DNA of 64,000 nucleotides from Deltaproteobacteria bacterium (GTDB lineage Bacteria; Myxococcota_A; Polyangia; Polyangiales; Sandaracinaceae): assembly GCA_017303575.1 (NCBI GenBank), contig JAFLCL010000008.1, forward strand, positions 1-64,000. The letters are read 5' to 3'. Each line of letters opens with the position of its first letter. The first letter of the stretch is position 1. Both the position numbers and the translations under genes were made by a program. The notes below the pieces were generated by a model. That model saw only the letters and a program-made list of their open reading frames with translations, was not told where the DNA came from and made no database searches. Below, in pieces: positions 8,966-17,087 of the stretch.

Positions 8966-8979
8966 AACGTCAGCATAAC
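8963..8979 (-). promoter_or_regulatory. Candidate RHH operator: two direct GTTATG repeats
   Basis: On the minus strand GTTATG-CTGAC-GTTATG places two identical hexamers 11 bp apart, one helical turn, with the second overlapping the antitoxin ATG. Ribbon-helix-helix dimers commonly bind direct repeats at this spacing. AT content here is higher than in the surroundings. The assignment is inference. Confidence 0.35.
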
Positions 8980-9034
8980 ACGGCGCATCTGGCGACCACG
9001 TGTCACGCCGGCACGTGCTACGACGCGCGCCGCC

Positions 9035-10261
9035 ATGTCGTTCGCTCGTCCCGAAGATCAGCTGAGAGAGCTCACCCGCGGCGTCGTCGATCTCGTCAGC
9101 GAGAAGGACCTGCTCGCGCGCCTCACCGAGTCGCACGCCAAGAGCGTCCCGCTCAAGATCAAGGCCGGCTTCGATCCCACTCGCCCCGATCTCCACCTCG
9201 GGCACACCGTGCTGATGGAGAAGATGCGGCAGTTCCAGGAGCTGGGGCACGACATCTACTTCGTCATCGGCGATTTCACGGCATCGATCGGCGACCCGTC
9301 CGGCAAGAACAAGACGCGACCGCCGCTCACGCGCGAGGAGATCGAAGAGGGCGCGCGCACCTACGCCGAGCAAGCGTTCAAGATCCTCGATCGCGACAAG
9401 ACCAAGCTCGTCTACAACCGCAGCTGGCTCGGGCCCATGACGTTCGCGGACGTCATCCAGCTCGCGGGCAAATACACGCTCGCGCGCATGATGGAGCGGC
9501 AAGACTTCAAGAAGCGCTTCGATGAAGGCTCGAGCATCTCGATGCACGAGCTCCTCTACCCGCTCGTCCAGGCGCAGGACTCCGTGCACCTCCAGTGCGA
9601 CGTCGAGCTCGGCGGCACCGACCAGCTCTTCAACCTCATGGTCGGGCGCGACCTGATGAAGGAGTCGGGCCTTCGTCCGCAGATCGTCATGACGACGCCG
9701 CTGCTCGAGGGCCTCACGGCGGACGCCGACACGGACGGAAAGATCGTGGGCGACAAGATGAGCAAGTCGCTCGACAACTACGTCGGCGTGAGCGAGTCGC
9801 CCGAGGAGCAGCTCGGCAAAGTGATGAGCGTCTCGGACGCGCTCATGTGGCGGTACTACGAGCTGCTCTCCAAAGAGAGCCTCGACAACATCGCGTCGCG
9901 CCGGGCTGGACACCCGAAGGAAGCCAAGCGCTTGCTCGCGATGGAGATCGTCGCGCGCTTCCACTCGCAGTCGGAGGCCGAGCGCGTGTGGGCCGCGTGG
10001 GAGAAACAGTTCTCCAAGCGCGAGGTGCCAGACGTGATCGCCGAGCACGCGATCGCGACGAGCGGCGAGGGCATCGGCCTCGCGCAGGCGCTCGCGCAGA
10101 CGGGCCTCAGCGAGTCGAACAGCAAAGCGCGCACGCTCATCGAGCAAGGCGGCGTCGAGATCGACGGCACGAAGGTGAAGGACAAGCTCCACAAGCTCGC
10201 CCCGGGCAGCTACGTCGTGAAGGCGGGCAAGCGCAGCTGGGGCAAACTCGTCGTCAGCTGA
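9035..10261 (+). CDS. tyrS: Tyrosyl-tRNA synthetase
   Basis: A 408-residue class I aminoacyl-tRNA synthetase that charges tRNA-Tyr. The HIGH-type signature is PDLHLGHTVLM near residue 50 and the second signature is KMSKS at 241-245, with GTDQLFNLMVGRD of the tyrosine pocket between them. A C-terminal S4 RNA-binding domain (SKARTLIEQGGVEIDGTKV) ends the protein. The KMSKS form and length fit the TyrZ-like branch of bacterial TyrRS rather than the E. coli branch. The ATG at 9035 gives the normal N-terminus; the reading frame upstream runs over the divergent toxin-antitoxin genes and is not coding. No tRNA or T-box leader is visible in the 69-bp upstream gap. Confidence 0.96.
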   Translation: MSFARPEDQLRELTRGVVDLVSEKDLLARLTESHAKSVPLKIKAGFDPTRPDLHLGHTVLMEKMRQFQELGHDIYFVIGDFTASIGDPSGKNKTRPPLTREEIEEGARTYAEQAFKILDRDKTKLVYNRSWLGPMTFADVIQLAGKYTLARMMERQDFKKRFDEGSSISMHELLYPLVQAQDSVHLQCDVELGGTDQLFNLMVGRDLMKESGLRPQIVMTTPLLEGLTADADTDGKIVGDKMSKSLDNYVGVSESPEEQLGKVMSVSDALMWRYYELLSKESLDNIASRRAGHPKEAKRLLAMEIVARFHSQSEAERVWAAWEKQFSKREVPDVIAEHAIATSGEGIGLAQALAQTGLSESNSKARTLIEQGGVEIDGTKVKDKLHKLAPGSYVVKAGKRSWGKLVVS

Positions 10262-10262
10262 A

Positions 10263-10288
10263 CGGCTGACGGACTGGATCGTCAGCCG
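10263..10288. terminator. Hairpin between tyrS and the Rpn pseudogene
   Basis: CGGCTGACG (10263-10271) pairs with CGTCAGCCG (10280-10288) around an 8-nt loop, immediately after the tyrS stop and overlapping the end of the convergent reading frame. There is no T-tract on either side, so it may act through Rho or only as an mRNA 3'-end protector. Confidence 0.45.
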
Positions 10289-10922
10289 AGCACGTCTTCG
10301 ATCGCCACCGCCGTCAGGAGCCGCTCTTCCCAGCGGTCGAGGGTCGCCGTGTCGGCCACCGCCAGCATCGCGAGGACGTGCGGGGTGAGCGCATCTCTGA
10401 ACTTCAGCGCGAACAGGCGTCGGAGCGTCGCACGGCGGCCCTCCGCTTTGCCCTCCGCTTTGCCCTCCGCTTTGCCCTCCGCGCGCCCCTCGGCGCGACC
10501 CCGATCCAAGAGCTCGCGTGCCGTCGTCATGATCTCGTCTCCTGCCCAAGGGGCTGCGATGGCCGCCAGCTGGTCCACGTCGAGGTGATCATGGACCTCC
10601 AGAACGTACCTGACGACATCGCGGACGGCGTCGAGGCCGCTCTCGGTCGCCGAGGCTGCGAGCGCGAGGTCCACCCACTTGGCGACCAGGCCGCTCACGT
10701 CGGTCGCAGCATCACGAGCGGCGTCCAGCGTCGCGGTCGCGACAGGTGCTCGACGAGGACGAGGATCTCGGCGCTCCGGTCGCCGCGTAGGCGCGCACGA
10801 AAGACGAGATCCGAACGCAGCTCACGCATCGCCGCATCGACGCTGTCTCCCGCGACCAGCTCGAGCGTGGACCAGTCGACCCAGGTTGCGTGGCGCGGTG
10901 AGCGCGCCCCGCGCGCGTTCAT
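10282..10922 (-). pseudogene. Rpn-family nuclease/transposase-like gene, internally deleted and frameshifted
   Basis: Two open segments in different frames together resemble one Rpn (PD-(D/E)XK, formerly transposase_31/YhgA) protein. The first, 10695-10922, carries MRELRSDLVFRARLRG and ILVLVEHLSRPRRWTPLVML, which is the beginning of the nuclease core with the acidic ExQ-like position as EHLS. The second, 10282-10698, carries the C-terminal part VRYVLEVHD, IMTTARELL, then AEGRAEGKAEGKAEGK and a helical end. The central part of the nuclease domain, roughly 100-130 residues in intact relatives, is missing at the junction. It starts on the stop codon of the HU-like gene. Intact Rpn proteins are DNA nucleases linked to recombination or phage defence; this copy should be inactive. 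Confidence 0.65.
10439..10486. repeat. 12-bp tandem repeat (CCCTCCGCTTTG) in the Rpn pseudogene
   Basis: Three exact copies of CCCTCCGCTTTG (10439-10474) are followed by degenerate units. They encode the EGKA repeats of the Rpn C-terminal helix. The unit is a multiple of three, so copy-number change would lengthen the helix without a frameshift. Confidence 0.8.
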
Positions 10923-11242
10923 CCCTCGTCGTCGTCGTCGTCGTCGTCGGGCGCGCCAGCGACCTCAGGGCCCGAGACGAGCTGACGCAGCTCTTTGCCG
11001 ACGGTGAACCACGGCACTCGCTTCTCGGGCACTTGCACGGCCTCGCCCGTCTGCGGGTTCCGGCCGTGGTAGGCGTCGCGCTGACGGATCGTGAAGCTCC
11101 CCAGGCCGCGGATCTCCACACCTTCTCCGCGCTCGAGCGCCGCGGCCATGCTCTCGAAGACGCAATTCACGACGGCCTCTGCGCGGCTCTTCGTGATCTT
11201 CGTTCGCTTCGCGACTTCTTCGATGAGCTCGGACTTCGTCAT
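10919..11242 (-). CDS. HU/IHF family DNA-binding protein with poly-Asp tail
   Basis: A 107-residue nucleoid protein. MTKSELIEEVAKRTKITKSR begins the dimerisation helices; GVEIRGLGSFTIRQRDAYHG and RNPQTGEAVQVPEKRVPWFT form the DNA-bending arm, with the conserved RNPxTG proline turn. Residues about 95-107 are an unusual acidic tail with seven consecutive Asp. The tail is encoded by seven GAC codons in a row (10928-10948), a trinucleotide microsatellite that could slip in frame. HU and IHF bend DNA and aid recombination and transcription; an acidic tail may weaken DNA binding or contact basic proteins. The ATG at 11242 matches the family N-terminus exactly. Confidence 0.92.
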   Translation of the reverse strand: MTKSELIEEVAKRTKITKSRAEAVVNCVFESMAAALERGEGVEIRGLGSFTIRQRDAYHGRNPQTGEAVQVPEKRVPWFTVGKELRQLVSGPEVAGAPDDDDDDDEG

Positions 11243-11337
11243 GCGCTCGCTCCTCGGCGGAGTGCCCCGCGACGCGAGCGAGCATAGCGGCCGCCCCGAA
11301 CCTCGATCAACCCTCAACTCCAGTGAATCCCGAACGA

Positions 11338-11898
11338 TCACGCGCGCTTGTAACGCGCGATGATCTCCGCCTTCGCGCCCTGCGCTCCGAGCACGTCGAA
11401 CGGCTCGCGGATCACGCCCATGAGATCGATGATCCCCGCGAGGCCCCCGTGCACGTCCTCCCACACGCGCGACGTGAAGCCGTAGTACTCGTCGAAGCGG
11501 AAGTGCACGAAGCCCTCGCGCGCCTCGACCACCGAGACACGACCGCCGTCGTAGTAGCGGGCCATCACCTTCGTCGCATTCGCGAGCGCGAAGTTCGGTG
11601 ACGCGACGAGCGAGACGACCTTGAACAGCGTCTGGAAGTCATTCTTCACCGCCTCGTACGCGAGCTCGCGCACGACGTGGCGCTGCGTGGGGAACGTCTC
11701 CTCGATCGCGCGCAGCGTCGCGTCGTGCCACGCGACGGGGTACCAGCCGCTGCTCACCACGGCGCCGAGGCGCAGCGCTTCGCCTGCTTCCCCCGCGATC
11801 GAGGCGAGCACGCGCGCGCGCACGGGCTCGCCGTGCACCCGACCGACGGTCCCGAGGATGCCCTGGATGTTCGTGCCTTTCGATCGGACGTCGCCCAC
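11338..11898 (-). CDS. DUF2378 (TIGR02265)-like myxobacterial protein
   Basis: A 186-residue protein with the sequence landmarks GTVGRVHGEPVRARVLASI, SSGWYPVAWHDATLRAIEE, VARYYD-like VMARYYDGGRVSVVEAREG and HFRFDEYYG. The order SxWYP, then a helix with xRxYYDGG, then a short strand pair matches the DUF2378 family, which is strongly expanded in myxobacteria and has no assigned function. No signal peptide or membrane segment, so cytosolic. It lies 95 bases upstream of the HU-like gene on the same strand and could be co-transcribed, but the gap contains nothing decisive. The family assignment is from memory of the pattern. Confidence 0.6.
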   Translation of the reverse strand: MGDVRSKGTNIQGILGTVGRVHGEPVRARVLASIAGEAGEALRLGAVVSSGWYPVAWHDATLRAIEETFPTQRHVVRELAYEAVKNDFQTLFKVVSLVASPNFALANATKVMARYYDGGRVSVVEAREGFVHFRFDEYYGFTSRVWEDVHGGLAGIIDLMGVIREPFDVLGAQGAKAEIIARYKRA

Positions 11899-11966
11899 GC
11901 GCGTGGACCCTACCGGGGCGCGTCGCGGGCGACAACGCGCGAGAAAGACCCATTAGACTCGCGTGC

Positions 11967-13541
11967 ATGAGCGAGCACGGCTTCCCGCCCGTCTTCCCCG
12001 AGCGCTTCAACATGGCGGACTACTTCCTCGACGCGCGCATCCGCGAGGGACGCGGCGCGCGCACGGCGGTGAAGGTGGGTGATGCCTCGTGGACGTACGC
12101 CGAGGTGCAGTCGCTCGCGAACCGTGCGCGCTTCGCGCTCGGTAGCCGCGGCATCGATCTCGAGGATCGTGTGCTCCTCCTCCTGCCCGACGGCATCGAG
12201 TTCGCCGTCGCGTGGTTCGGCATCCTCAAGGCGGGCGCTGTGTTCTGCATGGGCAACCCGCTCGCGCCCGAGGCGGATCTCGAGCACCTGCTCGGCTACA
12301 CGCGCTGTCGCGCCGTGATCGCACACGCGTCGGTGCTCGACCGGCTCGTGCCGGCGCTCGCGAAGCACCCCCGCTGCAGGGCGCGCTTCGTCGTCGCGGA
12401 GAAGGACGCAGCGATCCCCGAGGGCTTCGTGCGCTGGGACGACGCGCTCGCGAAGGAGCCCGACCGCACGGACAACGCCGACACCTCGCGCGACGACGTC
12501 GCGGGCTGGCTCTTCACCAGCGGCACCACCGGCAAGCCCAAGGGTGCAGTCCACTTCCACCACGACTTTCCCTACAACACCGAGTGCTATCCGACGAAGG
12601 TGCTCGGCCTCCGAGAGGACGACGTCTTCCTCTCCGTGTCGCGCCTCTTCTTCGGCTACGCGACGGGCACCAACCTCATGTTCCCGTTCCGCTTCGGGGG
12701 CACGGCCGTGTTCTTTCCCGACAAGCCGACGCCCGAGCGCATCTTCGAGCACGTCGAGAAGCACGGCGTCACGGTGCTCTCGAACGTGCCCGCGATGATC
12801 CGACAGATGTGCGATCACGACGCCTCGTCGCGCACCGCGATGAAGACGCTGCGCATGTGCCTGTCCGCGGGCGAGGCCCTGCCGCCGCAGCTCTACGATC
12901 GATGGAGAGCCCACGGCTGGTGCGAGATCCTCGACGGCATCGGATCCGCCGAGCTCTTCCACATCTACATCTCGAACTACCCGGGCCACGTGAAGCCCGC
13001 GTCGCTCGGCAAGCTCGTGCCCGGCTACGACGCGCGCATCGTGGGCGCCGAGGGACAGACGCTGTCCGACGGTGAGGTCGGCCGCCTGTGGGTGAAGGGC
13101 GACTCGGCCGCGCTCGGCTACTTCGGCGATCAGGAGAAGTCGAAGGCCACCTTCGTGGGCGGCGACTGGGTCGTGTCGGCAGATCTCTTCAGGCGCGACG
13201 CCGACGGCTACTACTTCTACTCGGGCCGCGGCGACGACATCCTCAAGGTGCGCGGCATGTTCGTCTCGCCCCTCGAGATCGAGGACTGCCTCGCCTCGCA
13301 CCCGGCGATCGCCGACTGCTGTGTGGTCGCGGGCCTCGACGACGAGCAGATGACGGTGCCCAAGGCGGTCGTGGTGCTGCGCGACGGCCACGTGGGCGAC
13401 GACACGATGATCGCGTCGATCCAAGAGCACGCCAAGACGCGCCTCGCCCGCTACAAGTTCCCGCGCATCGTGCGCTTCGTCGCGAGCCTGCCGCGCAACG
13501 ATCGCGGCAAGGTCCTTCGTCGGGAGCTCGAGTCCGCATGA
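11967..13541 (+). CDS. Benzoate-CoA ligase family AMP-forming ligase
   Basis: A 524-residue ANL-superfamily enzyme that adenylates a carboxylate and transfers it to CoA. The P-loop-like motif is FTSGTTGKPKGAVH near residue 180. Further signatures are the GIGSAELFHIYISN stretch, typical of benzoate-CoA ligase relatives, the hinge RGDDILKVRGMFVSPLEIE, and the catalytic lysine in NDRGKVLRRELES. The substrate is probably an aromatic or short acyl acid; the sequence does not separate these. Its stop overlaps the creatininase-family ATG by 4 bases (ATGA), so the two are a translationally coupled operon. The gene is divergent from the DUF2378-like gene with a 68-bp promoter region. Confidence 0.9.
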   Translation: MSEHGFPPVFPERFNMADYFLDARIREGRGARTAVKVGDASWTYAEVQSLANRARFALGSRGIDLEDRVLLLLPDGIEFAVAWFGILKAGAVFCMGNPLAPEADLEHLLGYTRCRAVIAHASVLDRLVPALAKHPRCRARFVVAEKDAAIPEGFVRWDDALAKEPDRTDNADTSRDDVAGWLFTSGTTGKPKGAVHFHHDFPYNTECYPTKVLGLREDDVFLSVSRLFFGYATGTNLMFPFRFGGTAVFFPDKPTPERIFEHVEKHGVTVLSNVPAMIRQMCDHDASSRTAMKTLRMCLSAGEALPPQLYDRWRAHGWCEILDGIGSAELFHIYISNYPGHVKPASLGKLVPGYDARIVGAEGQTLSDGEVGRLWVKGDSAALGYFGDQEKSKATFVGGDWVVSADLFRRDADGYYFYSGRGDDILKVRGMFVSPLEIEDCLASHPAIADCCVVAGLDDEQMTVPKAVVVLRDGHVGDDTMIASIQEHAKTRLARYKFPRIVRFVASLPRNDRGKVLRRELESA

Positions 13542-14293
13542 GCAGCCAGCGCACCTACTCGCTCGCCGAGCTCACCTACGAAGAGGCGCAGGTCCTCCTC
13601 ACGAAGGGCGCGATCGCGCTCTTGCCCACAGGCGCGACCGAGGCGCACGGCCCGCACCTCCCGCTCTCGACCGACGTGGTGATCTCGGTCGAAGGCGCCC
13701 GCCGTGCCGCACGCTTGCTCGAGGCCGAGGGCAAGACCGCGCTCGTGCTCCCGCCGATCGCCTACGCGGTCACGGAGTTCGCCGCGAGCTTCTCGGGCAC
13801 AGTGTCGTTGCCGATCGAGACGGCGCGCGCGCTCCTGCGTGACGTGATCCTCGGCGCAGTCCGCACGGGCTTTCGCGGCGTCGTCGTGTGCAACGCGCAC
13901 CTCGAGCCCGGCAACCTCCAAGCGATCCGCGAGGCCGTCGACGAAGCGGGGCAGCGCGGCGCGCGCGCGGCGTTCCCCGACGTCACGCGCAAGCCGCACG
14001 CCCTGCGCCTGGGCGAGGAGTTCAAGAGCGGCGCGTGCCACGCCGGCAGCTACGAGACGAGCCTGGTGCTCGCGGCCGATCCGTTCCTCGTGCGCAGTGA
14101 GCTCGCAGACGAGCTCGCGCCCAACCCCACGTCGCTGTCGGTCGCGATCCGCGCGGGCAAGAAGTCGTTCGTCGAGGCAGGTGGCGAGCGCGCGTACTTC
14201 GGCGACCCACGCGCCGCGAGCCCGATGGAGGGCGAGTCGCTCTACGCCGAGCTCGCCGACATCTTCGCGACCGCTGCCCGCGATCTGTACTGA
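13538..14293 (+). CDS. Creatininase family amidohydrolase
   Basis: A 251-residue protein with the metal-binding motifs of the creatininase superfamily: LLPTGATEAHGPHLPLSTDV (Glu35, His37 and Asp46), VVCNAHLEPGN and the C-terminal GACHAGSYETSLVL. Members are Zn/Mn-dependent hydrolases of cyclic or linear amides, such as creatininase and MftE peptidase. The length is close to the family norm of 240-260. It is co-translated with the CoA ligase upstream through ATGA, so the two probably act on one small-molecule pathway, perhaps opening an amide before or after CoA activation. That link is inference from gene order alone. Confidence 0.88.
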   Translation: MSSQRTYSLAELTYEEAQVLLTKGAIALLPTGATEAHGPHLPLSTDVVISVEGARRAARLLEAEGKTALVLPPIAYAVTEFAASFSGTVSLPIETARALLRDVILGAVRTGFRGVVVCNAHLEPGNLQAIREAVDEAGQRGARAAFPDVTRKPHALRLGEEFKSGACHAGSYETSLVLAADPFLVRSELADELAPNPTSLSVAIRAGKKSFVEAGGERAYFGDPRAASPMEGESLYAELADIFATAARDLY

Positions 14294-14374
14294 CCGCGTG
14301 GAGAGCACGTCGCGCCCTTCATGGAACGTCACGAGCCCGCACCCGCGTTGCGGGTACGTTGACGCGTCTCTCCG

Positions 14375-15658
14375 ATGAGCCCGCGAACGATCCTCTTCCT
14401 CGCGTTCATCCTGCCGATGGTCTTCGGTCTGTCGGGTTGGGTCGCGCACCGTGCGGGAGAGGCGATCGGGCTCGCGCGTCGCGGACGGTGGACGATCACC
14501 GCGTTCGTGTGGTCTGCGCTGTGTCTGCCGCTGCTCTTGCGTGCGCTCGACCTCGTCGAGCCGGCGCTCGCGGTCTCGATGCTCGGCTTCGCCGTGGCGC
14601 TGACGTGTCTCTTGTCGTTCCCATCGATCGCGCTCGTCCAGATCATCGACGCCATCACACGCCGGATCGCGCGTCGAAGGGCCGCCGCCAGCGTGCCTTC
14701 ACCCACGATCGACGAGACAGCGGACGAGGCACCGACGGCCAGCGACGCGGAGCCTCCGCCGGCGGCGCGGATCGACGGCTCGCCGATCACGCGACGTGAA
14801 GCGATCCGTCGTGCGGGTGTCGGCGCGTCGCTCATCGTCGGCGGCGGCTCGACGGCGTATGGCATGACGTTCGGCCGTCACGACTACGCGCTCGAGGAGA
14901 TCCCCCTCTCGCTGTCGCGCCTGCCGCGCACCCTCGATGGCTACACGATCGCGCAGATCAGCGACATCCACGTCGGGGCGTTCGTCGGGGATGCCGAGCT
15001 GCGCGCCGCCGAGGCGCTGATCCGTCGCGCGCGCCCCGATCTGATCGTGATGACGGGCGATCTGATCGATCACGACATCCGCTACGCCCCGCGTCTCGGA
15101 GAGCTCGTCCGGCGCTTGAGCAACCTCGGCGCGCGCGACGGCGTCGTCGCGATCGCGGGCAACCACGACTACTACGCTGGCGTCGACGACGTGCTCGCGA
15201 CGCTGACAGAGGCTGGCGCGCGCGTGCTGCGCAACGACGGCGTGCTGATCCCCGACGGTGAGCGCGCGAGCGCCGCGGAGATCACGCGCGGCTTCTCGCT
15301 GCTCGGCGTCGACGATCTCTGGGCGCGTCGCTACGGCAACGTCGGCGGCCCCGATCTGCCGCGCACGCTGGGCTTCGCGCGACCCGACCAGGCGCGCGTG
15401 CTGCTCTGCCACAACCCCGAATTCTTCGAGACCGCCTCGCACGAGGTGGATCTGCAGCTCTCGGGTCACACGCACGGCGGACAGGTGACGTTCCTCGTGC
15501 GACCCGCCGATCTGTTCCTTCGCCACGGCTTCGTCATGGGCCGCTACCAGCGCGAGGGATCACAGCTCTATGTGAACCGCGGCTTCGGCACCGCGGGCCC
15601 CCCGATCCGCATCGGCACACCGCCCGAGATCAGCCGGATCGTGCTCAGCCGCGGCTGA
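14375..15658 (+). CDS. Membrane metallophosphoesterase (YkuE-like)
   Basis: A 427-residue protein. Residues 1-100 hold about three hydrophobic segments (starting at FLAFILPMVFGLSGW). After a proline/acidic linker comes TRREAIRRAGVGASLIVGG, which looks like a Tat signal placed internally. The calcineurin-like domain follows, with SDIHVG (Asp197, His199), TGDLIDHD, GNHDYY (about 262-267) and SGHTHGGQ, a complete dinuclear metal site. Close relatives (YkuE, YaeI) hydrolyse phosphodiesters or lipid pyrophosphates at the membrane surface. Topology suggests the catalytic domain is outside the cytoplasm. It lies 81 bases after the creatininase gene and may or may not be in that operon. Confidence 0.88.
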   Translation: MSPRTILFLAFILPMVFGLSGWVAHRAGEAIGLARRGRWTITAFVWSALCLPLLLRALDLVEPALAVSMLGFAVALTCLLSFPSIALVQIIDAITRRIARRRAAASVPSPTIDETADEAPTASDAEPPPAARIDGSPITRREAIRRAGVGASLIVGGGSTAYGMTFGRHDYALEEIPLSLSRLPRTLDGYTIAQISDIHVGAFVGDAELRAAEALIRRARPDLIVMTGDLIDHDIRYAPRLGELVRRLSNLGARDGVVAIAGNHDYYAGVDDVLATLTEAGARVLRNDGVLIPDGERASAAEITRGFSLLGVDDLWARRYGNVGGPDLPRTLGFARPDQARVLLCHNPEFFETASHEVDLQLSGHTHGGQVTFLVRPADLFLRHGFVMGRYQREGSQLYVNRGFGTAGPPIRIGTPPEISRIVLSRG

Positions 15659-15698
15659 GGGCGCGGCCGAAACTTTGCGCGCTCGATCCGAGGTTGGT

Positions 15699-17081
15699 AT
15701 GCGCGTGCGCATGACGACGACCTCGCGCTCGCACGCTCGCACCCTCGCCACCACGCTGTTGACCAGCTCGCTGATCTTCACGGCGTGCGGTGGTGAGTCG
15801 GACCCGCCCGCGACGACCACCAGCACGACGCCGCCCGAGACCACGCCGCCGACCACGACGACGACGACGACAGCACCGCCGACGACGGCTGCGGCGGGTG
15901 AGCTCCCTGCGTCGCTGCCGCGTGGCCTCCTCGTCGCGTACGCCTCGTTCCCTGTCGAGAACGGCAACGTGCAGGTGGCCGCGGGGCGCGCGCGCGTCGA
16001 GCTCATCACCCGCCGCGAGGGCGAGTGGCAGATCGATTCCTTCGAGGACACGTCATCCAACGTCTTCCACAAGGCGATGCCGTTCACGCCGCCCGGTGGC
16101 GCGCCTGGCATCCTGACGCTCGGCGGCATGGGCGCGTCGGTGAAGCTCTGGCGCCGCGGCCCGAGTGGATGGACGAGCGAGACGCTGTGGACCGAGGAGT
16201 TCGGCGGTCGCTTCAACCGCATGCGCGACGCCGAGATCGCGAACCTCTTCGGCGACGGCGAGGCGATCGCGATCGCGACGCACGATCAGGGCGTGGTCGC
16301 CACGCTGCGCTGGGTGAACGGACAGCCGACCGCGACGCGCATCGACGCGCGGCCCAACACGTTCGTGCACGAGATCGAGATCGGTGATCTGAACGGCGAT
16401 GGCCAGCGCGAGATCTACGCGACGCCGAGCGACCCGAACGACCTCGATGGCGGCGAGCAGCACGGCGAGGTCGTGCGGTACGTGCCCAGCGCGAACGGTG
16501 AGGCGGTGCGCACCGTCGTCGCGGATCTCGGAAACCGTCACGCGAAGGAGATCTGGGTGGGCGACGTCGACGGCGACGGACGTGACGAGCTCTACGTGGC
16601 TGTCGAGGCGCTCACGCGCGGCAGCGAGGGCTCGGTCGAGATCGTCGAGCCGGTCGAGATCCGACGCTACGAAGCGGACACCGCGCCGAACGCAGGCGTG
16701 GTGATCGCGACGATCCAAGATCGCCTCACGCGCTTCCTCACCGTGGGTGACGTCGACGGCGACGGTCACCGCGAGATGGTCGCGGCCGCGTTCTCGAGCG
16801 GTCTCTGGATGCTGCGTCCCGGATCGAACCCGCGCAGCGAGTGGTCGAGCGAGAGCATCGATCGCGAGTCGAGCGGCTTCGAGCACACCTCGAGCTTCGC
16901 GGACCTCGACGGCGACGGACGCGACGAGCTCTACGTGGCGGCCGACGATCAGGGCGAGATCCGCCGCTACGTGTGGGTGAATGGTCGCGCGCGTCGCGAG
17001 GTGATCCACCGCCGTGAGGTGCCGCGCGCGGCGCTCACGTGGAACATCGTGCCGTTCGACGTGTCGTCGATCACGCCCTGA
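15699..17081 (+). CDS. FG-GAP/VCBS-repeat lipoprotein with Thr-rich linker
   Basis: About 460 residues. The N-terminus MRVRMTTTSRSHARTLATTL continues into a hydrophobic stretch and lipobox IFTACGG. A Thr/Pro linker (PPTTTTTTTAPPTT) leads to a beta-propeller whose blades carry Ca-binding FG-GAP/VCBS loops: IGDLNGDGQREIYA, VGDVDGDGRDELYVA, VGDVDGDGHREMVAA and FADLDGDGRDELYVA. Such propellers are extracellular scaffolds for binding ligands or surfaces. ATG 15699 follows GAGG by a few bases; ATG 15711 is a possible alternative. It ends convergently 6 bases from the kinase gene. Function beyond surface display is unknown. Confidence 0.82.
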   Translation: MRVRMTTTSRSHARTLATTLLTSSLIFTACGGESDPPATTTSTTPPETTPPTTTTTTTAPPTTAAAGELPASLPRGLLVAYASFPVENGNVQVAAGRARVELITRREGEWQIDSFEDTSSNVFHKAMPFTPPGGAPGILTLGGMGASVKLWRRGPSGWTSETLWTEEFGGRFNRMRDAEIANLFGDGEAIAIATHDQGVVATLRWVNGQPTATRIDARPNTFVHEIEIGDLNGDGQREIYATPSDPNDLDGGEQHGEVVRYVPSANGEAVRTVVADLGNRHAKEIWVGDVDGDGRDELYVAVEALTRGSEGSVEIVEPVEIRRYEADTAPNAGVVIATIQDRLTRFLTVGDVDGDGHREMVAAAFSSGLWMLRPGSNPRSEWSSESIDRESSGFEHTSSFADLDGDGRDELYVAADDQGEIRRYVWVNGRARREVIHRREVPRAALTWNIVPFDVSSITP

Positions 17082-17087
17082 TCGAAG

